From: JBEHYA01 sp048498415
Lineage (GTDB): Bacteria; Pseudomonadota; Alphaproteobacteria; UBA9219; RGZA01
Assembly (NCBI GenBank): GCA_048498415.1
Contig: JBEHYA010000039.1
Coordinates: forward strand, 1-17,230
DNA: 17,230 nt
Direction: 5' to 3'
Part shown: positions 1 to 7,598 of the stretch, one piece after another
Position numbering within the stretch: the first letter of the stretch is position 1
Layout: every line of letters begins with the position of its first letter
Translations under genes and position numbers: made by a program
Notes under the pieces: generated by a model
Database searches by the model: none
Told to the model about the DNA's origin: nothing
The model's input: only the letters and a program-made list of their open reading frames with translations

Positions 1-1502
1 ACAACCGGACTTGGTTCGAGCTCCGATGGCGGGACAGCAGGAACCGTGGTCGAAACGTCGTTCTTAGTGTCGCCGATGATTGGCTCGGGAAGGAGCGCTT
101 CGCTGCTATCCGGCGGCAACGGCAGAGGCTCCGGCAGAGGAAGGGCGAGGCGCTCGCCATCGTCGGGACGACCTCTCCGTGCGTTGAGCAGTTCGTCCAC
201 CGTTTCGCCCGCACTGATATATGCGTCTCTCGCGACGACCGCGCTGTAGACGCTCGGCGTGAGCGACGTGATTTTCGTCAGGATCGCCGCGACTTCCAGA
301 CCAAGCGAAGTTATCTCGATGAGAAGCACGAAAAGGCCGACCTCCGCATTTTCATGCGCCAACGCGGCAACCGCGCTGATCTGAATCAGAAGCCCGCCAT
401 CCTGCCTAACAAAGGAGGGCGATGCCGCCACTTGTGTGGCGATGGTTGCCTCGCGACTGGCCGTTGCCGCTGCCAAACTCGCCCGCTCGCTCAGGACCAG
501 GGCCTCGGCGGCGCGTAAGGTCGGCGCAAGACTCTCAAGCTGGGCCACCGAGGCGGCCTTGTTCGCCTCGATGCTTGCACGGCTGCCCTCGGTGAGTGCC
601 GTTAGGCGATCGCGCGCCGCACCAAGGTCGCTCGCCGCTGCATTATCCGCCGCCTCGGCGGCCTTCACCCGTTCGAGCGCCGCCGCGCGGACGGGGCCAT
701 TGCCTGCCTTCCCGGAATTTCCAGGCTCAGCTTTCACACCCGAAAGCTCGTTGCTCGCAAATGTCCGCGCGGCTAGCAGCGCCTGCTCAGTCGCGGCCTT
801 GCGTGCTGTCAGACGATCGAAATCGGCTTGAGCGGCGACCCAGGCGGGGTCATCGGATTTTGGGTTGACCGATTGCATGCGGAATGTGGCTTCCTGCGCA
901 TGAAGCTCGTCGAGCCGCGCCTCGTCGGTCTTCAGCGCGGCCGCTTGACGAGAAAGAGCCTCGTCGACGATCGCGCTGGTGGTGGCCATTAAGGCGCCGT
1001 TTTTCGCGTGTTGCCACTCCTCGATCTTCGCCGCGATGTCCGCTTGGAACAACCCTACAGTAGCGGCGATGACAAGTAGGGCGGAGGTCGCGGCGGCTTG
1101 CCCCAGGCGAACGCCCGTCATCAGATACGCTTTGATCGACTGCGCCCAGTTCTGCTCAAGTTGAAGACCGCCGCGCTTTAGCTCGCTGAGCCCGTGGGTG
1201 AACCAGCTGGCTCGCAGGATCTGGCTGTCGATCAAGACAACGAACGTCGCGAAAAATGCGCCAAGGATCAGATAGGCCGGCAGGAGGTTCACGTCAGGTG
1301 CGATAAGCCGCCAGCCCGCATACGTCATCAGCCCGATGTCGTAGACTGCGGTCCCAAGCATGAGGTAGCCGCTTCCTCTTACCTGGTCGCGCTCCCGCTG
1401 TGGCAACCGGCTAAGGGTCTCCTCGTCGGCGCCCGACATAAGGTTGATCAGGGGATCAATCGGTCCCGGTTTTGAGCCACGTTGAAATTCTGCAAAGTCC
1501 AT
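1..1502 (-). CDS. DUF4407-type membrane protein with long coiled coil (3' end outside window)
   Basis: The frame is open from an ATG at 1502 to the window edge (500 codons, no stop). GGGAGGAG lies 8 bases before the ATG and fixes the start. The N-terminus has the DUF4407 layout: a segment with SGADEETLSRLPQRERDQ (about residues 23-40), hydrophobic segments near 45-69 and 73-93, and LIDSQIL just after the second, where the family usually has a conserved aspartate. A third hydrophobic segment (about 130-152) is followed by some 200 alanine- and glutamate-rich residues that look like a coiled coil. A further membrane segment (about 385-412) leads to a proline-rich tail. It is probably an inner-membrane protein with a large non-membrane helical domain. 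The family has no settled function. The gene is divergent from the one at 1738, so the two may share control. Confidence 0.75.
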   Translation of the reverse strand, partial: MDFAEFQRGSKPGPIDPLINLMSGADEETLSRLPQRERDQVRGSGYLMLGTAVYDIGLMTYAGWRLIAPDVNLLPAYLILGAFFATFVVLIDSQILRASWFTHGLSELKRGGLQLEQNWAQSIKAYLMTGVRLGQAAATSALLVIAATVGLFQADIAAKIEEWQHAKNGALMATTSAIVDEALSRQAAALKTDEARLDELHAQEATFRMQSVNPKSDDPAWVAAQADFDRLTARKAATEQALLAARTFASNELSGVKAEPGNSGKAGNGPVRAAALERVKAAEAADNAAASDLGAARDRLTALTEGSRASIEANKAASVAQLESLAPTLRAAEALVLSERASLAAATASREATIATQVAASPSFVRQDGGLLIQISAVAALAHENAEVGLFVLLIEITSLGLEVAAILTKITSLTPSVYSAVVARDAYISAGETVDELLNARRGRPDDGERLALPLPEPLPLPPDSSEALLPEPIIGDTKNDVSTTVPAVPPSELEPSPV

Positions 1503-1737
1503 TTGAATTCTCCTCCCATTCTGGAGCGACGGTGCGTCGCCCTTCGTAGGAGGCCGAAAATCGGCGATTTCCGATTATTTGGAAGCGGACGGTAATCCCG
1601 TCGTTTTGCAGAAAAGCCTGACGCGTTTGCAATATTCTGCCGCGTTTTGAAAATGGGTGCCGCACCATTGCCATGAAATACCAGTCAGGTCTTCCTGTTG
1701 CCAACGGACGCGGATTAACCGCGCCGGGAGGGGAAAA
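1503..1737. promoter_or_regulatory. Divergent intergenic region with overlapping inverted repeats
   Basis: These 235 bases separate two divergent genes and must hold both promoters. I see no convincing -35/-10 pair. Two inverted repeats overlap at 1554-1576: CCGA-AAA-TCGG and AATCGG-CGATTT-CCGATT share the TCGG. A third, GCGAC-GGTGC-GTCGC, is at 1526-1540, just upstream of the ribosome binding site of the DUF4407 gene. The overlapping pair could be an operator, possibly for the helix-turn-helix-like protein encoded at 1738; this is inference. Confidence 0.35.
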
Positions 1738-2640
1738 ATGGAAATGAACCGAAAAGCGCCCACGCCGGGCAGTCTGAAAACGCGACCTACCCGCAAGGAT
1801 GCTGAGCGTGATCCCGCGATGTTTGCCGAGTTGCTGGGAGCGCTGAAGCCTTTCGATCGAAGCAAGCTCACATCGCTCAAGAGTCTCGCGGGCCTACTGG
1901 GAGACGACGCCTCCGTGAGCACGATGTCGCGGAAGATTTCGGGGATGCGGATGTCTCCCCAGGACCGAGCGGAAATTCTCCGCCACATTTACGATACCCT
2001 TGGCCTGATTTCTCGGGAGAGCCGCGAGAAGCTATCAGCCATAGGCGATGCCTTTTACTTCGCCATGCTGATGTATGCGGGTACATCCGAGACGTCGCAG
2101 GATAACGCACGGGCACGGCTTCTCGGGACGTTCAAGCTTTATCGGTTCTCGGTGGAGGAACAGGACGAGTTTCTCGTGGGGCGCATCGACATCGCGGAGG
2201 ACGCGAACAGTCACGCGCTACGCGTTGAGATGATCCAGCCCAAGCAGGCCCGCGATGGGCTGCGCGGTACATTCGGTCGGCTCACTGGCTACATGTTCCG
2301 CATCTCTGACATGGACCTGCTGTTTCTGCGCGACGGTCTCACCAATGACATTCGCATGACGATCTTTCCGCGCTCGAAGCTCGACACGGTTGGGACCGAC
2401 GTCAATCCAAACAGTGTCTTCGCCGGCTCGGTCAAACATGTCGTTCACATGGACGGTTTCGGCTTGGGCATTGATGGCGGCAGGGGCTTCTTTTCCCCTG
2501 TCTACCTGTCCCTTGTGGACGACGTGAACGAGCTGGCGACGCTCAACGACGAATTGGACGTTCTTCCCGAGAGCAGCGAAAAACTGCCCCGCCGCGTCGT
2601 AGCGCGTTTGAAGCGCAATGGTCCGATGCGCATTCTTTAG
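1738..2640 (+). CDS. Uncharacterised protein with HTH-like N-terminal region
   Basis: The frame is open from further upstream, but the ATG at 1738 has GGGAGGGG 4 bases before it, so I take this start (300 residues). I do not recognise the family. Residues about 40-85 (LKSLAGLLGDDASVSTMSRK, then a basic helix) resemble an XRE-like helix-turn-helix, with the serine/arginine pattern expected of a recognition helix. The rest is a mixed alpha/beta region with many short hydrophobic strands (about 120-275) that could be a sensing or ligand domain. There is no signal peptide and no membrane segment, so it is probably cytoplasmic. It is divergent from the DUF4407 gene and may regulate it or work with it. 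A hairpin follows the stop codon closely. It is clearly a real gene; its function is open. Confidence 0.65.
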   Translation: MEMNRKAPTPGSLKTRPTRKDAERDPAMFAELLGALKPFDRSKLTSLKSLAGLLGDDASVSTMSRKISGMRMSPQDRAEILRHIYDTLGLISRESREKLSAIGDAFYFAMLMYAGTSETSQDNARARLLGTFKLYRFSVEEQDEFLVGRIDIAEDANSHALRVEMIQPKQARDGLRGTFGRLTGYMFRISDMDLLFLRDGLTNDIRMTIFPRSKLDTVGTDVNPNSVFAGSVKHVVHMDGFGLGIDGGRGFFSPVYLSLVDDVNELATLNDELDVLPESSEKLPRRVVARLKRNGPMRIL

Positions 2641-2649
2641 GACACTGTG

Positions 2650-2672
2650 GCCGGCCGCATCAAGCGGCCGGC
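2650..2672. terminator. Hairpin between convergent genes
   Basis: A perfect 9-bp stem (GCCGGCCGC / GCGGCCGGC) with a 5-base loop starts 9 bases after the stop of the 1738 gene. On the plus strand it is followed by TTCTTC, a weak tail. The loop also holds the TGA stop of the minus-strand gene 2660-2935, so the right arm is coding for that gene and the hairpin could end transcription both ways. Confidence 0.6.
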
Positions 2673-2935
2673 TTCTTCACTGCTGCGCCCAGCACCCGTT
2701 CTTCCTGCGCGGCGACAAAGCCTAGCAGAACAGATTTCCTGGCGCACAGGAGCGATCCCAGCCGAAAAACCGGCAGGCGCGAGGTCTCCGCAAGATAGTA
2801 GACCTTACGACGGCCCGAGGGCCGTTCACTGCCGAAGAGAAACGCGGCGATCGCATCAGCTCCTCTGAGTAGATCGTCGGCGAATTCCGGCGAGGCCGCG
2901 GATAGAGCTGTGGTGTCTTTAGAAGTCGGTTCCAT
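2660..2935 (-). CDS. Small excisionase-fold DNA-binding protein
   Basis: This 91-residue protein starts at the ATG at 2935, with GGGAG 8 bases upstream. The same frame is open further upstream, but that extension lacks a ribosome binding site and a protein-like sequence. Residues about 22-79 follow the pattern of winged-helix excisionase or AlpA-like proteins: LLRGADAIAAFLFG, then RRKVYYLAE, LPVFRLGSLLCARKS and a final LLGFVAAQE helix. The family binds DNA as a recombination directionality factor or local repressor. Its neighbour at 3206-3436 is built on the same plan. I favour a role in excision or control of the element, without direct proof. The stop codon lies within the loop of the hairpin at 2650-2672. 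Confidence 0.7.
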   Translation of the reverse strand: MEPTSKDTTALSAASPEFADDLLRGADAIAAFLFGSERPSGRRKVYYLAETSRLPVFRLGSLLCARKSVLLGFVAAQEERVLGAAVKKPAA

Positions 2936-3205
2936 GAATAATCTCCCATGCTGCTGAATACCGGCTTTGCCGGCTGTCTCCCGCGACCTGCAGATGAGAG
3001 TGCTGCCTTGAACCCTATGTTGGCCGAAGCCCTGAATGAGTAGCGTTGCAAACCCGATTGCGAAAAATCCTATCGGACAAGGCCGAGAGAATGTTCTTAT
3101 TTTGTTCTTGCCAGCGGCCAGAGTCAAACGGTATGATGCGCTCCTCCGAACCATTCCTAATTGTTCCGGAGGAGCACTTTTAGAACGACGCTCACATCAT
3201 GTTGG
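2936..3205. other. Non-coding stretch with two hairpins
   Basis: I find no credible gene in these 270 bases. A small hairpin CCGGC-TTT-GCCGG lies at 2961-2973, 26 bases upstream of the start of the 2660-2935 gene, and may be an operator. A larger one at 3140-3175 pairs GCTCCTCCGAAC with GTTCCGGAGGAGC, with a single-base bulge. It lies 30 bases past the stop of the minus-strand gene at 3206 and may end that transcript, but on that strand there is no T-run; the T-run (ACTTTT) is on the plus side. Confidence 0.4.
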
Positions 3206-3436
3206 CTAGTTTTTCTTCGGCCGCTTCTCGCCTTCATAGGCAGAGCTTTCTTGGTTGCGCTTGAACTCGTCCAGAGTCTTCTTGCTCGCGTTGATCTGAT
3301 TGCCAACCCGCCAGACGGGGATCAGTCCTTTCCGGATGATATGGTAGCCCTTGCGTCGCGTGAAGCCACGCTTGGGATACATGTAGTCAACGATCTCCTG
3401 CGCGCCCACTAGAACGTCGCTTTCTTCCTCGCTCAT
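3206..3436 (-). CDS. Small helix-turn-helix, excisionase-like protein
   Basis: This 76-residue protein has a very strong ribosome binding site (AAAGGAGGAG) 4 bases before its ATG. Residues about 9-60 show the excisionase-type pattern: VLVGAQEIVDYMY, a basic turn (FTRRKGYHIIRKG), LIPVWRVGNQINASKK and the helix TLDEF. It matches the layout of the 2660-2935 product, as if both came from one ancestor. The tail is lysine-rich and polar. It lies divergent from and 139 bases upstream of the integrase gene, where a directionality factor or integrase regulator is expected. Small size and family resemblance support DNA binding; the exact job is inferred. Confidence 0.7.
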   Translation of the reverse strand: MSEEESDVLVGAQEIVDYMYPKRGFTRRKGYHIIRKGLIPVWRVGNQINASKKTLDEFKRNQESSAYEGEKRPKKN

Positions 3437-3575
3437 TTTGCTCCTCCTTTCTCATTGCGCCCGTGAATCGCTTTGATAAGATTCTGTCGGACTAGCTCGG
3501 AAACATTGGCAATCGGCTTTGATCGCCTGTCTGTTTTCGCGATGCGTGTGCGAGAATGTAAACACGGAGGCACAG

Positions 3576-4766
3576 ATGTCGATACGGAAGCGGACGTGGA
3601 AAATTGCAGATGGTGAGACGCGCGTTGCATGGATGGTCGACGTCATTGACGCGAGCGGCCACCGCGAACGGCGACAGTTCGCCAGCAAGAAGGAAGCGGA
3701 GGCATTCCGCATCGCCACGGAAGGCGCGATGCGCGCCGGCCAGTTCCGGGCTGAAGCAGCGAAGCTAACCGTCGAAGACGCGGCGCGGGCATTTCTCGCG
3801 CACTGCCTCGCACGACACCAGCGGGGCGAGCGCATGACGCTGCGCAACTACAAGACCATGGAAGGACACGTGTGGAACTACATTTGCCCGGACAGTGATC
3901 GACCCATCGCCAAGGGCAGCAAGCGTCGAACCTTCGAAGGCGGCATCGCGCGTCTCAAGCTTTCCCAGCTGACACAGCGGACGATTGGTGACCTCCGAGA
4001 CCGCTTGAGGGATGCCGGAGTGGCGGTTGTGACGACCCGCAAGATTCTGGCGACTGTCCAGCTGATCCTTTCACATGCCGTGAGTCAGGACTGGACCGCG
4101 AGCAACGTCGCGCGGGGCGTCCGGGTGATCGGACGACGGGACGAAGGTAGCCGAAAGATCGTCCCACCAACCAAGGCCGTGATGCGCGCTCTCGTGGAAG
4201 CGGCCGACCCGGTGTTTCGAGTCAAACTGGTGTTCGCTTCGGCGACCGGTGTCCGAGCGGGAGAGCTTCACGCGCTGCGGTGGCATCACGTGGACTTCGG
4301 TGCCGCCGAGTTGAAGGTGGAAACGCGCGTCGACGCTTATGGGGAAGAAGACGTGACCAAGACGGCGGCGGGCATGCGAACCATTCCGCTCGCCCGCCAT
4401 GTGGTCGTACTACTCAAAGAGTGGCGATTGCGTTCGACGTACAAGAAGCCAAGTGATCTCATATTCGCTAATCGTGACGGCACGTATGTTGACCACGACT
4501 TAATGGTGAAACGGAAGTTCAAGCCGCTATTCGCAAGATTGGTCACGGCCGACGGAGACCCATCCACGTTCGAGCCGTTTAATTGGCATGCCTTACGGCA
4601 TTTCGCGATTTCCTGCTGGATCGAGAGCGGACTCAACCCCAAAACGGTCCAGACTTTTGCTGGCCATAGTAGTCTCCAGGTGACGATGGACCGCTATGGC
4701 CACCTGTTTAAGTCTGAAGACCATCGGGCCGTCATGGATCACATCGCGGACGAGCTATTCGCCTAA
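3576..4766 (+). CDS. int: Tyrosine recombinase (site-specific integrase)
   Basis: This 396-residue protein starts at the ATG at 3576, with GGAGG 6 bases upstream; a start 19 codons earlier (3519) has none. It has an N-terminal basic strand region (1-60) of the arm-binding kind, a core-binding helical domain (about 62-180) and a catalytic domain (about 200-390). The catalytic set is complete: Arg227 in ATGVRAGEL, Lys262 in TKTAAGMRTIPL, His338 and Arg341 in HALRH, His364 in AGHSS and the nucleophile Tyr374 in MDRYGHL. The length is usual for phage and island integrases. It reads towards the initiator tRNA, whose 5' end is 179 bases away, so it probably drives integration at that site. The gene looks intact, so the element may still be mobile. 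Confidence 0.95.
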   Translation: MSIRKRTWKIADGETRVAWMVDVIDASGHRERRQFASKKEAEAFRIATEGAMRAGQFRAEAAKLTVEDAARAFLAHCLARHQRGERMTLRNYKTMEGHVWNYICPDSDRPIAKGSKRRTFEGGIARLKLSQLTQRTIGDLRDRLRDAGVAVVTTRKILATVQLILSHAVSQDWTASNVARGVRVIGRRDEGSRKIVPPTKAVMRALVEAADPVFRVKLVFASATGVRAGELHALRWHHVDFGAAELKVETRVDAYGEEDVTKTAAGMRTIPLARHVVVLLKEWRLRSTYKKPSDLIFANRDGTYVDHDLMVKRKFKPLFARLVTADGDPSTFEPFNWHALRHFAISCWIESGLNPKTVQTFAGHSSLQVTMDRYGHLFKSEDHRAVMDHIADELFA

Positions 4767-4945
4767 CCATCACAAAATGCTTGCGCTTGAGCCCGGGGGT
4801 CTCTAGGACCTCCGATGTTCCCAGCGGGAGCAAGTTTTTGCCACGCCGCACCGGGCGGTTCAAATCGCTCCATGGCACAAAAATGGCACAAGCGAGTTTC
4901 TGATGGAGATGGGTGGGTTGAAAAACCCAACGATTACAACATTGG
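4767..4945. other. Junction between integrase and tRNA; possible recombination sites
   Basis: No gene is seen here. TGGCACAA occurs twice in direct orientation 11 bases apart (4873-4880 and 4884-4891), which could be an arm-type site for the integrase. A 6-bp stem with a GAAA loop lies at 4914-4929, 16 bases before the tRNA; it has no T-run, so it is not a typical terminator. TCCC-AGC-GGGA followed by a T-run near 4819-4840 is a weak terminator candidate for the integrase. GGTTCAAATC at 4857-4866 repeats ten bases of the tRNA T-arm, but the flanks do not match. Confidence 0.35.
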
Positions 4946-5022
<77 letters not shown>

Positions 5023-5054
5023 TTCTAGCTTTAAAATTCGAATCGTTTTAACGT

Positions 5055-7382
5055 TTGGTGTCCATTTTGCCAAACGCTGTCGTGTCTAACAAAACCGTCA
5101 TTCTTGCCGCACTCTTATCATTGGCCGCTGCGCCGGCTTTTGCCGATGCCGCACTGCTGCCGGCCACTGGCCGCGCGACTCTTTCTTTCACATTGAGTGA
5201 CCACGGCATTGTCGGCGGCGATGCAATGCAGCCGTTATATGGCACACAGGACGCGTTTTTATACGGCAACCTGATGGGTGATTTTTCTACCGACGAAAGT
5301 TTCCTCGTAAGCCCCGGTGCGGGTGTTCGTTTCATCGGCGGCAATCAGCTTTTCGGCGCGCGGCTGTTCGCCGATTTTTCGCGCACGTCGCCCGGCAAGC
5401 ATTTCACCACGCTAAGTCCCGGCTTTGAATGGATGAGCGCACGCTGGGATGTCAACTTGAACGCATACATGCCCACGCAGGAGGTGACGGCGAACGGCTC
5501 CGCTTACCTTGGCGGCGCGTCCTTCCAGCCCGGTACCCACAACCAGTTCAACGAAGTGTTTGCGCCCTATACGGTTACCGGCAAGGGCATGGATGCAGAA
5601 GTTGGGTATAGCTTCGCGGGCTATGACGATCGACGTTCCCGTATTTTCGGCGGCGGCTATTATTATGATGCGCGCATGGGCGCGCATGATATCCGTGGGG
5701 TAACCGCCGGCCTTGAAATGCCGTTCTCCGAGCGGTTCAGTGCCGCGTTCCTCAACAGCTATGACAATGTCAACAAATACACGGCCGGCATTAAACTGTC
5801 GCTGAGCATCGGCGCCGATACGACCCGGCTATCGGATGACGTGCATGGCCGTTCAGCCGCACCCGTGCGCCGGCGTATCGGCATCATCGACAACGGCGCC
5901 GGGCTCAATGCCCAGAACGTCGTGCAGGATGAAGGGCCCAGCCTGCAATACACAAACGTATTTTTCTTCGCACCCGGCGGCACCGGCGATGGCACCTACG
6001 GCAATCCGGCTTCCCTGACGCAGGCCACGCTGGATAGCATCAATGGCGCGTCGCCCGACAATGCGCGGCTTTATCTGCAGGGTGGGCAGACCTACACCAT
6101 CGCTTCCACCTTCCTTACGCCATACAACGGACAGAATTTTTATGGCCGCAACAGCGATTATACGCAGGCCGCGCAGGGCAATGAACGCCCGAACCTCTAC
6201 CAACCCGTTGCCGCATCGGGCCGCGCCATCTTCTCGCTGGGGGATCATGGCGCTTCAACCAACGAATTCCATGATCTGCGGTTTAGCGGGAATTACGCGA
6301 CAGGCAACAACACGATGGGCATTCGTTCGGTTTCCTCGAATAAAACCACCGTCGTTGTTGCGGGCAGTGATTTCTCGAATTTTGATGACGATGCGTTCTA
6401 CTTCACAAGCCCTGGATCCCGGCTCTTTGTCAGCAATTCGACTTTACGCAACAACAATTTCGGCATCAATTTCCAGTCCCCGGGCGGCACGCTGGATGTC
6501 CGCGACAGTGTCGTAAGCCTGGATGCCGGTTTCAATACGGGCGGTGCGATCCCCTCTGGCATTACCGTTCTCAATACTTCCGCCCAGAAGACTACCTTCA
6601 CCGCAAACAACCTGCGTATTCTCTTTAACGGCAACCCCAACGCGGGCACAGGGCTGACCCTGCAGAACCAGTCAAGCGGTCAACTGGTGGCGGATATCGA
6701 CAACCTAATGATTTCGAACGCCGGCATAGTCGGGACAAACGCGTTGGAAATCCGCAACATTGGTAACGGCGACGGCTCGGTTGGGTTCGGCGGGCAGATT
6801 GATGCGACCCTGCGTAACTCCCTGATCGAGAATGGTGGGCAGAACGCAAATACCGGTAATATTTACCTGCAAACCAACAACAGCGGGACCCTGAACTTTA
6901 ATTTCATAAACAGCACCTCGCGCAATGGTAATACTTATGGGCTTCTGGTTGTGAATGGCGATCTGAATGCTAACCTCGGCGACACAACCAACGTAAATAT
7001 TAAAAATTCGCTGTTTGACCGCAGTGGCGATAATATTGGCCCGCCATATCCGTTCGGCAATATCGGCATATGGTCGCTGGGGCAGGGGGCGATCAACTTT
7101 GCCGCGCGCAACACAACAATCAGCAACACCACCGGCGGCGCACCGGCGTTGTGGGTTTCGAACGGTGCTAATGGTGGCAGCATCAGCAACAGTGCCATCA
7201 ATGTCCAGAGCCTGAGCGGCACATCATTTACGGATAATACGGGTGGCGGGATTTATGTGTATGGTCTTGCGGGGGTCAACACGACCACGACGATCGATTA
7301 CACTGGCGCGGTCTTTACCAACAGCACGCCGAACACGGCCAATGATCCGGCCAGCACCGGCACTATCACCTGGGTGCCCTGA
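5055..7382 (+). CDS. Inverse autotransporter (intimin/invasin-type barrel) with beta-helix passenger
   Basis: The protein has up to 775 residues. Residues about 10-30 form a signal peptide ending APAFA before DAALLP. Residues about 40-255 fit an inverse-autotransporter barrel: alternating strands, GARLFADFSR, then WMSARWDVNLNAYMPTQ and GKGMDAEVGYSF, as in intimin/invasin barrels. A linker leads to FFFAPGGTGDGTYGNPASL (about 304-321), a motif often seen before secreted beta-helices. The rest, rich in N, G, T and S, has parallel beta-helix rungs such as SNSTLRNNNFGINF. The product is probably an outer-membrane surface protein that exports its C-terminal passenger. The start is uncertain: there is no ATG and no ribosome binding site. 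Candidates are TTG 5055, GTG 5058, TTG 5067 and GTG 5082; the last gives a textbook 21-residue signal peptide. No LysM or POTRA domain is seen. Confidence 0.82.
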   Translation: MVSILPNAVVSNKTVILAALLSLAAAPAFADAALLPATGRATLSFTLSDHGIVGGDAMQPLYGTQDAFLYGNLMGDFSTDESFLVSPGAGVRFIGGNQLFGARLFADFSRTSPGKHFTTLSPGFEWMSARWDVNLNAYMPTQEVTANGSAYLGGASFQPGTHNQFNEVFAPYTVTGKGMDAEVGYSFAGYDDRRSRIFGGGYYYDARMGAHDIRGVTAGLEMPFSERFSAAFLNSYDNVNKYTAGIKLSLSIGADTTRLSDDVHGRSAAPVRRRIGIIDNGAGLNAQNVVQDEGPSLQYTNVFFFAPGGTGDGTYGNPASLTQATLDSINGASPDNARLYLQGGQTYTIASTFLTPYNGQNFYGRNSDYTQAAQGNERPNLYQPVAASGRAIFSLGDHGASTNEFHDLRFSGNYATGNNTMGIRSVSSNKTTVVVAGSDFSNFDDDAFYFTSPGSRLFVSNSTLRNNNFGINFQSPGGTLDVRDSVVSLDAGFNTGGAIPSGITVLNTSAQKTTFTANNLRILFNGNPNAGTGLTLQNQSSGQLVADIDNLMISNAGIVGTNALEIRNIGNGDGSVGFGGQIDATLRNSLIENGGQNANTGNIYLQTNNSGTLNFNFINSTSRNGNTYGLLVVNGDLNANLGDTTNVNIKNSLFDRSGDNIGPPYPFGNIGIWSLGQGAINFAARNTTISNTTGGAPALWVSNGANGGSISNSAINVQSLSGTSFTDNTGGGIYVYGLAGVNTTTTIDYTGAVFTNSTPNTANDPASTGTITWVP

Positions 7383-7598
7383 TCTGTCGTTTGCCACCCC
7401 GTACCCAGCGGATTTTCATGGCCGCACCCATTAAGTTTATTGTTCAAACCGTCTCATCGCGCCATGACGCCATAATCACTCTTAAAATAGGCCTTTTTAG
7501 CCATTAACCTTGTCTTTTTTGGCTTTTCGTATAGCCAAAAGTAAAACCATGGCTATGATGCGCCCAGGAAAATTGGCGCCATCAGGCCGGAGGCTTTT
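7383..7598. promoter_or_regulatory. Intergenic region with nested inverted repeats
   Basis: These 216 bases hold no gene. TAGCCAT (7498-7504) pairs with ATGGCTA (7549-7555), and inside it TTTTGGCT (7517-7524) pairs with AGCCAAAA (7533-7540), giving a two-tier hairpin 33 bases before the ribosome binding site of the next gene. T-runs lie on its left side. It may be an operator, a leader structure for the 7599 gene, or a terminator for the 5055 gene read on the other strand; the sequence does not decide. Confidence 0.4.

Larger units (their letters stand above)
1..4945. mobile_element. End of an integrated element next to initiator tRNA
   Basis: The block has a complete tyrosine recombinase gene ending 179 bases before a tRNA gene, two excisionase-fold DNA-binding proteins, and two cargo-like genes without a housekeeping role. 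This is the usual make-up of the end of an integrative element. Its genes mostly carry strong GGAGG-type ribosome binding sites, unlike several genes to the right of the tRNA. The outer end, any second attachment repeat and any conjugation or phage genes lie outside the window, so I cannot tell a prophage from an ICE or a genomic island. The right boundary is taken as the start of the tRNA and is not proven by a direct repeat. Confidence 0.7.

Noticed and set aside
46..1475. Several plus-strand frames
   Set aside because: They are shadows of the DUF4407 gene on the minus strand, which is open throughout and has a strong ribosome binding site.
2936..3154. Upstream extension of the 2660-2935 gene
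   Set aside because: The ATG at 2935 has its own GGGAG; the upstream part has no site and a non-protein-like composition.
3433..3630. Minus-strand frame overlapping the integrase start and the 3206-3436 gene (ATGA overlap)
   Set aside because: Its ATG lies inside the integrase gene, has no ribosome binding site, and the front half is unlike a protein. A shorter GTG start at 3573 (46 residues) is possible but equally unsupported.
4857..4866. GGTTCAAATC, a possible broken tRNA 3' end or attachment repeat
   Set aside because: It matches the tRNA T-arm for ten bases only; the flanking bases do not form a T-stem or acceptor stem.
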